NCBI GenBank assembly: GCA_001275005.1
Contig: JWZX01002719.1
Span: 1 to 28,531, forward strand
Length of the DNA stretch: 28,531 bases
From: Chrysochromulina tobinii
Lineage: Eukaryota; Haptophyta; Prymnesiales; Chrysochromulinaceae
Direction: 5' to 3'
In this document: one piece after another, positions 8,459 to 16,646 of the stretch
Layout: each line of letters starts with the position of its first letter
Position numbering within the stretch: the stretch's first letter is position 1
Notes under the pieces: model-generated
What the model saw: only the letters and a program-made list of their open reading frames with translations
Told to the model about the DNA's origin: nothing
Databases searched by the model: none
Translations under genes and position numbers: made by a program

Positions 8459-9337
8459 ATGAAGCCGCCTTTGACGCTCGGGCACGCACTGATCTTTGCC
8501 GCGATGGTAGTTGCCATGTGCTGCCAGCTAGCTGTGCTATGCCACGCGTCCGCTCTGCACCACGACGCTGATCTACGCCGCGAGGCGGTGCGGAGCGGCT
8601 GCACGACAGTCTTCTCGCACCGAGGACGCGGTGTTGCCCCGAAGAAACGGCTGGGTTCGGAGGCAATGTTGCTAGCGGGCATCGAAGGCGGCGTGCGTGC
8701 ATTTGACTTAGACCTTACCTTCACGAGCGACGGTACAATCCTCGTTGGCCATCCGAGCGACGACGTCAACGAGATGGATCGATTTCACGTCACGGCGCTA
8801 TTGGACGTCGCGAGCCGTATGGGCGAGAACCTGACTCTCGCTCTCGACCTCAAGGGCGTCGAGCGAGGCGCGGGTTTTATCGACGCGCTCTCCTGGTTGC
8901 ACGCGGAGGTGGTCCGCCGCCGGCTGCAGCGCAGCGTGTGGCTGTGGGTGCCCGAGCGCGCCCACCACCACGCGAGGCTCATGCATCGGGAGGATCTCAA
9001 ACATCGGGGGCATCGCCCGCCCGTGCTCTTCGGCAAGCCGATCTACGACATTGGCGCCCCGCGTGTAGGCGACGAGGTCGACTGCTCTACGCAGCTCACT
9101 GCTGAGGATGCGGCAGTGTACACCTTTTTGGGGCCCTCGGTCAAGTGCGCGAATGCACGCTTGCTGACGTCGGCGCACGCGGCGCCGTTTTTCGAGCGTA
9201 TGCACGGATGGCTGCCCTGGGTCGTCGACGACGAGAAAATGCTGCGTGCGCTGCATGCGGCTGGAATGCGCTCGGTCATCTCCAACATTCCCACACTGCT
9301 CATGGAGAGGACTGCGGGGCTCACCTTCTGTAATTGA
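8459..9337 (+). CDS. Membrane-anchored glycerophosphodiester phosphodiesterase-like (GDPD) protein
   Basis: Single exon, 292 aa from the first in-frame ATG. Residues 8-31 are a hydrophobic signal anchor. GDPD landmarks follow in order: HRGRG at 54-58 (catalytic HR), E69 in the position of the ENT Glu, DLDLTFTSDG at 83-92 (usual ElDvqlTkDG, so E is replaced by D), and GHPSD at 97-101 for the second catalytic His. LTLALDLKG (125-133) corresponds to the beta strand after it. WVVDDEKMLRALHAAGMRSV (254-273) fits the usual WtVn...GVdgi ending. Family role: metal-dependent hydrolysis of glycerophosphodiesters to glycerol-3-phosphate and an alcohol. The membrane anchor and divergence mean the substrate is unknown; activity is plausible because the metal/catalytic set is mostly present. 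Confidence 0.72.
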   Translation: MKPPLTLGHALIFAAMVVAMCCQLAVLCHASALHHDADLRREAVRSGCTTVFSHRGRGVAPKKRLGSEAMLLAGIEGGVRAFDLDLTFTSDGTILVGHPSDDVNEMDRFHVTALLDVASRMGENLTLALDLKGVERGAGFIDALSWLHAEVVRRRLQRSVWLWVPERAHHHARLMHREDLKHRGHRPPVLFGKPIYDIGAPRVGDEVDCSTQLTAEDAAVYTFLGPSVKCANARLLTSAHAAPFFERMHGWLPWVVDDEKMLRALHAAGMRSVISNIPTLLMERTAGLTFCN

Positions 9338-9397
9338 GGTTGTCAGCACGATTTCGTACATCTTTTTCATTTGCAGTTTTTTCTTGTTTTCACAGTG

Positions 9398-9835
9398 ATG
9401 TTTTCACTTGATTTCTGGATGAAAGTGGTCGCGGCTGCGATCAGGCGCCTCGCCACCCTCGTGGCTCTCGTGCTATCGCTCTGCAAAACAACGTTCGACC
9501 CGCAACAGATCCCAAGAGCGATGGCTTGTCAACCACCGTCGATAGCCACGCGCTTGAGTCGAGCCGTCAGCGGCGACCTTTCCGCTGCTGTGCGAGTGCA
9601 CCGTGGAGAGCGATCGCTGGTTGTGTTGTGCCTAACACCGCTCTCGCACCATTGGGATATGCTGGGCATGGACAGTATTCCACCAATTGCGCGCCAGCTC
9701 CAGGATACGGGATGGAGTTCCGATGGACCTCCCGCTCGTTTCGAGCGACTCGCGCCCATGCGGCCACTCTCCGTTTTGGCTGCCGCACGGGTACCCGGCC
9801 TCGTCAATGGCGCCGCACGAGTATTCCCGCGGTGA
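9398..9835 (+). CDS. Doubtful hypothetical ORF in a convergent intergenic region
   Basis: A 145-aa frame from the first ATG. It has a hydrophobic start (MFSLDFWMKVVAA and LATLVALVLSL, about residues 1-32) and no recognisable domain. It lies in the 590-bp gap 9338-9927 between the converging ends of the GDPD-like gene and the PC-esterase-like gene. A second frame (9687-9926) ends in a more protein-like sequence (VERTFSELKLIYRRFERPEL), so a spliced gene joining the two is possible, but I cannot fix a splice site. It may equally be non-coding 3' flank. Confidence 0.22.
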   Translation: MFSLDFWMKVVAAAIRRLATLVALVLSLCKTTFDPQQIPRAMACQPPSIATRLSRAVSGDLSAAVRVHRGERSLVVLCLTPLSHHWDMLGMDSIPPIARQLQDTGWSSDGPPARFERLAPMRPLSVLAAARVPGLVNGAARVFPR

Positions 9836-9927
9836 CGAAGTGGACTATAGTTTTGTTGAGCGTACATTCTCAGAGTTGAAACTCATTTATCGGCGTTTCG
9901 AGCGCCCTGAGCTACTACACTTTTGAC

Positions 9928-11109
9928 TTACGTCCAGCGTGCTATGAGCAGGCGCACCCAGTCGTCGATCGGCCCAGGCAAGCAGAAATGGTTGCACGAA
10001 TTGGGCATCCGCCCGCCGGGCCGTAGCGCGCTGGCCACATACGTGTCCATGTACGGCACGCCCAGGTGCTCGAGCATCGCTCGTGTCTGGCTCGCCCGTT
10101 GCTCGATGCGTCGCCAGTTGTATTGCGCGTTGCTACGTGAGCGCATCAACGCGGCGACGTCGTCCCACGATTGCACCTCCGGATCTGGTCTCGAGTGACA
10201 CGCACGAAAACTCGCGTGCGTTCCTCGATACACGACGCGCGACGACCAGGCACGTTCCGACGAGGTGGATGCGAGCGCCGAAAGCTCGGCCATCGTCGCA
10301 TTGAGCTCACCGAGCTCGCTCATCTCGTTTGGATCGCTGAGCGAATGGTACCCGCGGTTGAGCACTAGGCGATCGGCCCATTGGGCCGCCGATCGCCACT
10401 CGCACAGCATCAATGCCGGTGCGCCGAGCCGCCGGTCGGGGTGACGCCTGCGTGCATTCAGCTCCCCATCTAGCAAGAGCAACTCATTGCGGATGAATCG
10501 GAGTGTGACCGCGCGCGTGCCCTCGGCGCACGTGTCGATGCTCACATCAAGTTCAGCTGATCCGCTGCCTCGTGGAGCAACCCGACGGCACTCGCTGTTG
10601 CCCGCATCGACACGTGGTGGACTCATGATGCCGAGCACCGATGCAAACGCGAGAAAGAGCTCGCCCTGCACGGAGTCGCCCACGAACAATATGTTCTCGC
10701 CGGCGTGGCGTTTGCAAAAGCTGCACGCAAGAGCTCCCAGCGTTGGCAGCGCCGCGCGTTCTTTGCGCAAACTAGCACAACCTTCACCATCCGGCTCCCA
10801 CTCGTGCAAAACGGCAGGTCTTGGCGGCCGCTCTGAGATGTCGCCGTTAGTTGCATTTCGAATCAGATCGACGTCGCAAATGCCCCACCAATGGCGTGGC
10901 TCGCGCTTCAGAACTAGCTGCAGCCTGGGATCGAGCAAGTAGGGCTCCGTTGCCTCTTGATCACGTGGCAGAGGCTGCCACTTGCCGTGCCCGTGGCTGA
11001 GGCAGATGTTCGCGAGGCGAACCGAGGAAGCATTCCGTCGTCTACTGTTCCAGCTGTGAGCCGCAGCGCACGCCTCATGAGTCTGGCTCGCACGTGCATG
11101 GCGCGGCAT
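9928..11109 (-). CDS. PC-esterase / trichome-birefringence-like (TBL) family protein
   Basis: A 393-aa frame with ATG at 11107-11109 on the complement. An N-terminal C...GKW segment (36-44) and NILFVGDSVQGELFLAF (139-155) give the GDS motif with Ser146. A long middle region has no clear motif. A C-terminal block (VPYMDTYVASALRPGGRM, then CNHFCLPGPIDDW at 372-384) matches the family's DCxHWCLPGxxDxWN. Known members O-acetylate or deacetylate wall polysaccharides or sialic acids in the Golgi. Here the triad Asp three residues before His374 is Ser371, while His and CLPG are kept. There is no signal anchor at this start; a 5' exon supplying one may be missing, since family members are normally Golgi type II proteins. 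Family call firm, activity uncertain. Confidence 0.75.
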   Translation of the reverse strand: MPRHARASQTHEACAAAHSWNSRRRNASSVRLANICLSHGHGKWQPLPRDQEATEPYLLDPRLQLVLKREPRHWWGICDVDLIRNATNGDISERPPRPAVLHEWEPDGEGCASLRKERAALPTLGALACSFCKRHAGENILFVGDSVQGELFLAFASVLGIMSPPRVDAGNSECRRVAPRGSGSAELDVSIDTCAEGTRAVTLRFIRNELLLLDGELNARRRHPDRRLGAPALMLCEWRSAAQWADRLVLNRGYHSLSDPNEMSELGELNATMAELSALASTSSERAWSSRVVYRGTHASFRACHSRPDPEVQSWDDVAALMRSRSNAQYNWRRIEQRASQTRAMLEHLGVPYMDTYVASALRPGGRMPNSCNHFCLPGPIDDWVRLLIARWT

Positions 11110-11578
11110 TCTGTCGCCGCTCGTCGGCCGCGCTCTGCCACGCGAGTAGGCCGAGGATACGAGCGCGCGGCGGCGTTTCGCGCGCGCCGGAAATCAATCG
11201 GACGCTCCGCGCCACGCGCGCATACGGGGACTATAGGTGGACGCAGCGAATTTCGCTTATTGCAGGAGCCGAATTTTGTACCCTCATTAAAAGGAACGAG
11301 CGCGACGCAGCGAAGGGGAGGGGTGTGGCGGCGCCGGGCAGCACACGCACACCCGGCTGCACAGGCGACAGGGCAGTCGCGTCGTGCTTTACAGAAATAT
11401 AGATGCCCTCCTTTCTAAGAGAAATAGATTTACAGCCCAGGACTATCGTGCAGTGTGACCTGTGTATCGTATAAAAATTCGTAAAAACGGACCGTACGGT
11501 CCGGCTCGGACCGAGCGGCGACCGATACGTCACACGCCATTCGACGATTCCGTGACACACCTTATATGTTGCCCCTGC
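11110..11578. other. Intergenic region upstream of the PC-esterase-like gene
   Basis: Promoter side of the PC-esterase-like gene and 3' side of the next minus-strand gene. AT-richer near 11390-11490. No supported CDS. The notable structure is the pair of palindromes at 11488-11516. Confidence 0.5.
11488..11516. promoter_or_regulatory. Two adjacent palindromes, CGGACCGTACGGTCCG and GCTCGGACCGAGC
   Basis: A perfect 16-bp palindrome (11488-11503) is followed directly by a 13-bp inverted repeat with a one-base centre (11504-11516). Both share CGGACC/GGTCCG cores. They could be binding sites for a dimeric factor or form a cruciform/hairpin. Position: about 380 bp upstream of the PC-esterase-like start. 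Confidence 0.45.
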
Positions 11579-12043
11579 TCACTTAAACCTCGAGTCCCCA
11601 CGCAGCTTCTGCCTGCGCTCTCGCGCTGCCTGCCGGTACTCGGCAATGAGCTTTGGCATCTCCTCCATCTTGGCCGCGATGCTCTCTCGCGCCACCGGCT
11701 TCATCTTGTCACGCTTGTGCCCCTTGAACTTCGGTGGCGGCACCATGATCGTCGGCTCGAGCTTGAGCTCGCCGCGCCGGATGGCCTCCTTGACGCGGAG
11801 CGACTGCAGCCGCCGCGAGAGCTCGGGTGCCCGCCACCGCCCGTTGTACCAGTATGGCCGCCACGTCGTCGGCTGAGCGATCGCCTGCTCGCCGACCCAG
11901 TGCTTGACGGCGTTGCTCGACCAGAGACCCATGCTGCGGGCAAAGAGGCGCGCGGGCGACGCGAAGAGGGAGGCCGAGGCTGCGCTCGAAAGCGCGCCCG
12001 CGCCCGAGCGCAGGCTGCTGAGAAGTCGATGCGCAGGAAGCAT
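11579..12043 (-). CDS. Putative mitochondrial large-subunit ribosomal protein (mL59/mL64-like)
   Basis: 154 aa. The first about 35 residues (MLPAHRLLSSLRSGAGALSS...) are Arg/Ser/Ala/Leu-rich without acids, a typical mitochondrial presequence. The body contains YWYNGRWRAPELSRRLQSL, resembling the G-x-W-x-P-x-x-SRR block of the mL59/mL64 (MRPL25/CRIF1) family. It is followed by a basic linker (KFKGHKRDKMK) and SIAAKMEEMPKLIAEYRQAA, similar to the helix IAECMAKMPQMI of human mL64. Expected role: structural component of the mitoribosome large subunit. Assignment rests on remembered motifs only; another small mitochondrial protein is possible. It diverges from the plastid-protein gene with 155 bp between starts. 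Confidence 0.55.
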   Translation of the reverse strand: MLPAHRLLSSLRSGAGALSSAASASLFASPARLFARSMGLWSSNAVKHWVGEQAIAQPTTWRPYWYNGRWRAPELSRRLQSLRVKEAIRRGELKLEPTIMVPPPKFKGHKRDKMKPVARESIAAKMEEMPKLIAEYRQAARERRQKLRGDSRFK

Positions 12044-12198
12044 TCGACACGCGAAGATGACGAAAAGAGCCGAAATGCCGCTTGTTTATGACACGACTGA
12101 AAGCAACTCAAAGGGACCGTGAGAGTCCCAAGGCGGGGCGCGAATCACAACTTTGGCCACTTAGGCATGAATCTGCAGAGATCTGCCAGTGCTGAAAG
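12044..12198. promoter_or_regulatory. Divergent promoter region, 155 bp
   Basis: It lies between a putative mitochondrial protein gene (minus) and a plastid-targeted protein gene (plus). Both promoters should be here, which would allow coordinated expression of two organelle proteins. No specific box recognised. Confidence 0.4.
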
Positions 12199-12963
12199 AT
12201 GCTGAAGGTCGCAATCTGCTTCGCCGCCAGCGCGAGTGCCTTCGTGGTGCCGGCGTCCGTGCCGCGCTCGTGCGCTGCTGCGACGCGTGCGAGCTGCCCA
12301 TCCATGGACGAGACCATCCTGGAGAAGGCACTTGCCGGCGAGCTCGAGGAGGAGGGCGCTGAGAATGTCTTTTTGTCGGAGGTGGGCTGGGCAACTTACC
12401 TCGACAAGAATGCTGGCTCGTCGTACAACATGAACCAGCGCCCCTCGCTTGCAGAGGACGGCTACTTCACACCGGATGTCTTCTCCAACCCAGTCGAGGG
12501 TGCGTGCGTGCTGCGATGGCTCTCGATGGTGGCAATGGCGGCCTCCGTGCATCGCTGGCTGCTTGTGGGTGCTGGCTGGCGCTGGCTGATGCCTGGCGCG
12601 TGCGCGTGCATAATCTGCACAGCTGCATCCGTGGGCCACCTACTCGACGTCTCGCTGACTCGTGCTGTCTCGTGTGCAACGTGTGTTTCGCGCCGCCGCT
12701 CGCCGCTTGCCGTTGCAGTCCTCAGCAGCTGGCTGGATTCGATGAAGGGCGTCTTGTCTGACCCGCTCGCGGCGGGCTTCCCGACCATCTCGAACGACCC
12801 GTCGGGCGCGCGCAGCTACCCTAAGGGCTCTGATGAGGTGTCCGCGCGCACGATCAAGCCGAAGGACAAGATGCTTGGCAAGAAGCTCGACAAGAGCAAG
12901 CGCATCGTTGGCATCCCCGGCTTCAACGCCTTCGGCACACCGAGCTCGAAGCAGGGCTTCTGA
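12199..12963 (+). CDS. Nuclear-encoded plastid-targeted protein of unknown function
   Basis: Exons 12199-12499 and 12719-12963; intron 12500-12718 (219 bp, GT-AG at TTGCAG). The intron is in frame and lacks stops, but its translation is Trp/Cys/Leu-rich and unlike the exons. This acceptor is the only nearby one that keeps frame. Spliced product 181 aa. Residues 1-15 form a signal peptide with SASAF/VVP at the cleavage region, the ASAF-like motif of plastid preproteins in haptophytes and heterokonts. A Ser/Arg/Ala-rich transit region follows. The mature part (from about 36) contains VGWATYLDKNAGSSYNMNQR, FTPDVFSNPVE, LDSMKGVLSDPLAAGFPTIS and a basic Lys-rich C-terminus. I do not recognise the family; a thylakoid or photosystem-associated subunit is a guess. 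Retention of the intron cannot be excluded. Confidence 0.7.
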   Translation: MLKVAICFAASASAFVVPASVPRSCAAATRASCPSMDETILEKALAGELEEEGAENVFLSEVGWATYLDKNAGSSYNMNQRPSLAEDGYFTPDVFSNPVEGACVLRWLSMVAMAASVHRWLLVGAGWRWLMPGACACIICTAASVGHLLDVSLTRAVSCATCVSRRRSPLAVAVLSSWLDSMKGVLSDPLAAGFPTISNDPSGARSYPKGSDEVSARTIKPKDKMLGKKLDKSKRIVGIPGFNAFGTPSSKQGF

Positions 12964-13628
12964 GCATATCACCAAGCTACGGCGAGGTGCTGCAGAGAGG
13001 GCGGCGTGGCGAGCCAGCCAGCATACGGCAGACAACCTGACATTTGGTGATCGGAGGTGCGACGCGGGTCGCGGACCTGACCGAGCCGAATGAGCATACA
13101 TTCGGCCGCCCGCGCGCGCGCCTGCCCTATTATTGTTGCAAGAGACTTTTGATACATATTTTTCATAACTGACATGATATACGGACCGACGGACGCTCGA
13201 ACTTCCGTTCCGCCCCGCTCGTGCTGGAGCGGTCGCGGCGGGTCCTTGTCCGGTCGTTAACAGGGTCGCACGGCGGTTCGCGCGCAAGAACGGTACGCCC
13301 GCGCAGGCCGCAGCCCGGGCAGGGCTGGGCTTCGCCACGCGGCCAAGCGACGCGCTCGACGTCGAGCGCGCGCGCGAGACGGGCGGGGCGCGAGACCCAA
13401 CGGAGAGCGCTGCCAGAGGACATAGTGGCGGGGCTGCACGGAGGCAGAGCCCGGTGCGGCGCGCTGCGCCGGGTGCGGCTCTACTCGGCGGTTCCGCTGC
13501 GCTCCCACCTGCACATGTAGATGTACCCCCCACAGCCACGCGCCGTCGACACGCGCCGGTCCGCTCAGACTGCCAAGGGCCACTGCCCGGTGTCTCTCTC
13601 CTCTCTCTCAATTAATCTCAACGGTCCC
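12964..13628. other. Convergent intergenic region, no gene seen
   Basis: 665 bp between the plastid-protein gene and the end of THOC5. AT-rich spot at 13130-13170, then very GC-rich with several open frames on both strands that lack motifs. Short CTCTCTCT tract at 13592-13608. Nothing convincing. Confidence 0.55.
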
Positions 13629-16418
13629 TCAACGGCCCACCGAGGTGCTCTGGTCAAACTGGCCCGAGCTCGGATCATAGACGAAGGGTCGGCGCCGGTC
13701 ACGCCCGCGCACGCGACGTGAGCAAAGGGTGCCCCGAATGGCAGTCGCGCCGCCGCCTTGCCCCTCCGTCTCCAGATACACGTCTAGAAGCGAGACTGCT
13801 CGCTGGACGGTCAGGCTGAGGGCGAAGCTGCCGCCGTGTTGGCGGAGCGCCGCCGACGGGTCGGCAGGTGCATTGAGCTCGGCCTCCATCTGGACGAGGG
13901 CGGGCTCCCGCGTCTGTGTCTTTGCCTGTGCGACGGCGAGCAGGGCCGCCGGGTGCGCCATCGCACGGAGGGCAGCGGGGGGTCCGCGGCCCCCCCGTTG
14001 CGTCGCGGGGGGCGGGTGAGCCCATTCCAGGGTCACGTGGACGGTCGAGCGCGGGAAGTCGGCTAGGAGCCGTATGTATAAGCCGAGCGCCGCGGCCTCG
14101 CGGCGGACCTGAGACCAAATAAGGAGGGCACTCAGACCAAATAAGGAGGGCAATGAGACCCAAATAAGGAGGATACTCAGACCAAATAAGGAGGGCACTC
14201 TGAAGGGGCGAGGACAGAGGGGGGAGTGGGAGAGAGAGGGGGGATGGGCACGCACCTGGGCATAGAAGAGGCCGCGGAGGGCCATCAGAGGCAATCAGAG
14301 GCAATCAGAGGCAATCAGAGGCAATCAGAGGCAATCAGAGGCCATCAGAGGCCATGCCACCTGGGCATAGAAGAGGCGGCTGCGGTGCAGGCGCCACGCA
14401 GGCAGCGACGGAAAGCCCACCAAAGGCACCTCCTCCGGCTCGAGACTTCTCCATTCCACCAGGCGTGAGAGCGGCGGCAGCGGCGGCGAGGGCAACGGCA
14501 CGACAAGCGATGGAGGCAAGCTCGGGTCGAGATTGGCGAGGTTGGCGAGCTGGAGCGCGAGAGCGTCTGCCGCGAAGACACGGCTCTCAAGGGCGCCTGC
14601 CAAGCTGCTAAAGATGTCGGGCGACGCGTCGTGCGCATTAACGGCGCCGCCGCTGCTGCTGCCGCCGCTCGGGCCGTTGGGGCGGCCGTTGGGGATGGCG
14701 GCGGCTGGGCGGCCGAGCTCCTGGATCCATTCATACGGCACTGCCGGGCGCAGCATGAGCAACAAGTCCTTGGCCGCACTCGGCGTGAGCGGCGGCGCTG
14801 CGCCGCCCGTTGGCGGCTCAAAGGAAGGAAGCACCTCCCCCGTGTCCGCGAGACCCCACAGATTGGCAAACGCCAACGTGTTCGCGCCCAGGACGGCGGC
14901 GCTCATCTGAGCGCTCTCGGCGGTTTCGCCCGCGTCGGCGCCGTCCTGGGCGAACCCCTGAGCCGAAACTGACGAAGCCGCCGACGGGTCACGCAGGACC
15001 GTCACCGCAAGCAGCCCATAGGACGGCACGCAGCAGACCTCAAGCTGCAGGACGCGCGCTACCGCCGCGCTGCTGGTGGCGCGCGGGGTGGTGGCGCGCG
15101 GGGTGGTGGGCGCCGTGTTGGGCGCCGTGGTGGGCGCCGTGACAGGCGGTGGGAGTGGCAGATGCAGTCGAACCCGAAGCGGATGCAGCTGAGTCGTCTC
15201 GTCCGTGTCGAAAGCGTCTGCGTCTGCTTCTGCGTCGGCGTCCGCGCCCGCGCCCTCCGCGCCCTCAGAGGCGCCAGCGCCGTGGCGAGCACCATCGGAC
15301 GCACCGCGCCCGCCTCCTCCGCCCCCTCCGCCCCCTCCGCCGCCACCGCCCTCGTCACCGCCCGCATCCACCGTCCGCTGCCGCTTGAGCTGTGGCGACG
15401 CCGCGTGCGTCGATGCCCGGCGCATGCCATTCGGAGCGCCGCCGTGAGCGCCGCCGTGAGCGCCGCCGCCGTTCGCACCGCCCTCGCCGACGCCCACGAC
15501 GGCGCCCGCGGGCCCCTGGGGCGCGTCGGCGCCGGTGACGCCCGCCACGGCGCTGGGCGCAAAGGCGGCTTTGAGCTCGAGATCTCCCGTCCTAATTTGG
15601 GCGGCGAGCTCGAGATCTCCCACGACGGTCACGACGAGATCGGGCCTCGCCGTCTCGCGATGCGCGACGGCCCGCTCGAATAAGCGACGCAGCGGCGGCG
15701 GCAGCAGCTCGAGCTGACGCGACTCGATCCATCGTGTGGTGAGGCGTTGGCGCAACAGGTCCTGGAGCGGGCGCGCGATGCGCGTGATCGACGCAAGCTC
15801 GCCCTGCATGCCCTCGAGGAACGCCCGCCGCCCCGCGAGGCTCGCCTCGAGGGCTGCCTTCTCCTGCTGGAGCACGTCGCGCCGCTCGCACAGATCGCTG
15901 CGCTGCTGCAGCTCGAGCTCGAGGCGAGCGAGATGATAGGCGTGCGGGTCGTCCTGCTCGCGCCGGCCCTTGAGCTCGGGAGGCGCCGCCGCCTCAAAGG
16001 CCTCGCGGCTCAGCAGGTCGATCGGCTTCTCGGGCGGGAGGTCGCGCGCAAGGCGGATCTCGCGCAAGAAGTAATTCTTCTCGTACTGCAGGTTCTGGAG
16101 CTTGAGGTCGGCGACGTCGACCTCCTGGTTGGCCGCCGCCGAGCGCGCCTTGAGCGCAGCCGTCTGCTCCCACACCGTCCGGTTCACCTGCTTGAGCTCG
16201 AGGAGCACGAGCGAGCCATCGGCGAGCAGCACGCGCGCCTGCGCGCCGCCCATTGGCACCTCCTTCTTGCTCTCGAGCGCCTTGTCGAGGCCGGTGCACA
16301 GCGCCTCGCACAGCTTGGTGTGCCGCGCGAGCGCCGCCGTCGCGAGAGCAACCTCCTGCTCCGCCGTGATCGAGGGCTCGAGCGGGAAACGCTCCTCCGT
16401 CTCCAAAGGCGCCGACAT
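13629..16418 (-). CDS. THOC5: THO complex subunit 5 (THOC5)
   Basis: Minus strand, exons 16418-14361 and 14108-13629, joined in phase 0: 845 aa, against 683 in human. The ATG lies at 16416-16418 (complement). The N-terminal half is coiled coil with LKLQNLQYEKNYFLREIRLA, closely like the THOC5 LKLQNLLYE block. Next come leucine-rich helices, then VTVVGDLE and a long low-complexity acidic/poly-Gly insert (roughly 15200-15480). After that follow the conserved C-terminal domain (LSRLVEWRSLEPEE, then RLFYAQ/VRREAAALGLYIRLLADF across the splice), LLDVYLETEG near the end and RRPFVYDP. Human THOC5 shares LLDVYLETE and RMKPFKYN. Known role: in the THO/TREX complex, coupling nuclear transcription to mRNA export. 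It diverges from the phosphodiesterase gene, 228 bp away. Confidence 0.88.
14109..14382 (-). repeat. THOC5 intron (14109-14360): exon-copy direct repeat plus minisatellites
   Basis: A 20-bp segment CACCTGGGCATAGAAGAGGC covering the exon end occurs at 14250-14269 and 14359-14378; both copies give CAG/GTG on the coding (minus) strand. Between them is a 10-bp array (14281-14350) that reads CCTCTGATTG on the coding strand. Toward the acceptor there are four copies of a roughly 22-bp unit with CCTTATTTGGTCTGAG on the coding strand. The intron is 252 bp. Confidence 0.85.
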
Positions 16419-16646
16419 CGGCGAGGCACGTGACAGCGGCGCTGCTTGCGCCGCACACCGCACAGATCACACACACGGGACCGTGAACACGCCAACCTTC
16501 GTGAGGCCACTGTTATTTTTCAAATATCCAGAGTGGGTGTGAGTGTGCCGGCGTGGGGTGATCGACGTAGCATTTGGCATGACCATTCATTCACCTTTGG
16601 CAGTCTCATCGAGCGACAAGAAGATTACAGATGGCGGGGTGTTTGC
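16419..16646. promoter_or_regulatory. Divergent promoter region between THOC5 and PDE
   Basis: 228 bp between the two inferred start codons. The PDE frame is open back to about 16446, so the PDE start is chosen as the first ATG. No clear core promoter motif. Confidence 0.35.

Noticed and set aside
13221-13583. Open frames on both strands in the THOC5 3' flank
   Set aside because: Arg/Ala-rich translations typical of GC bias without domains.
14533-15683. Plus-strand frames overlapping THOC5
   Set aside because: Antisense to well-supported THOC5 coding sequence; Pro/Ala/Arg-rich translation.
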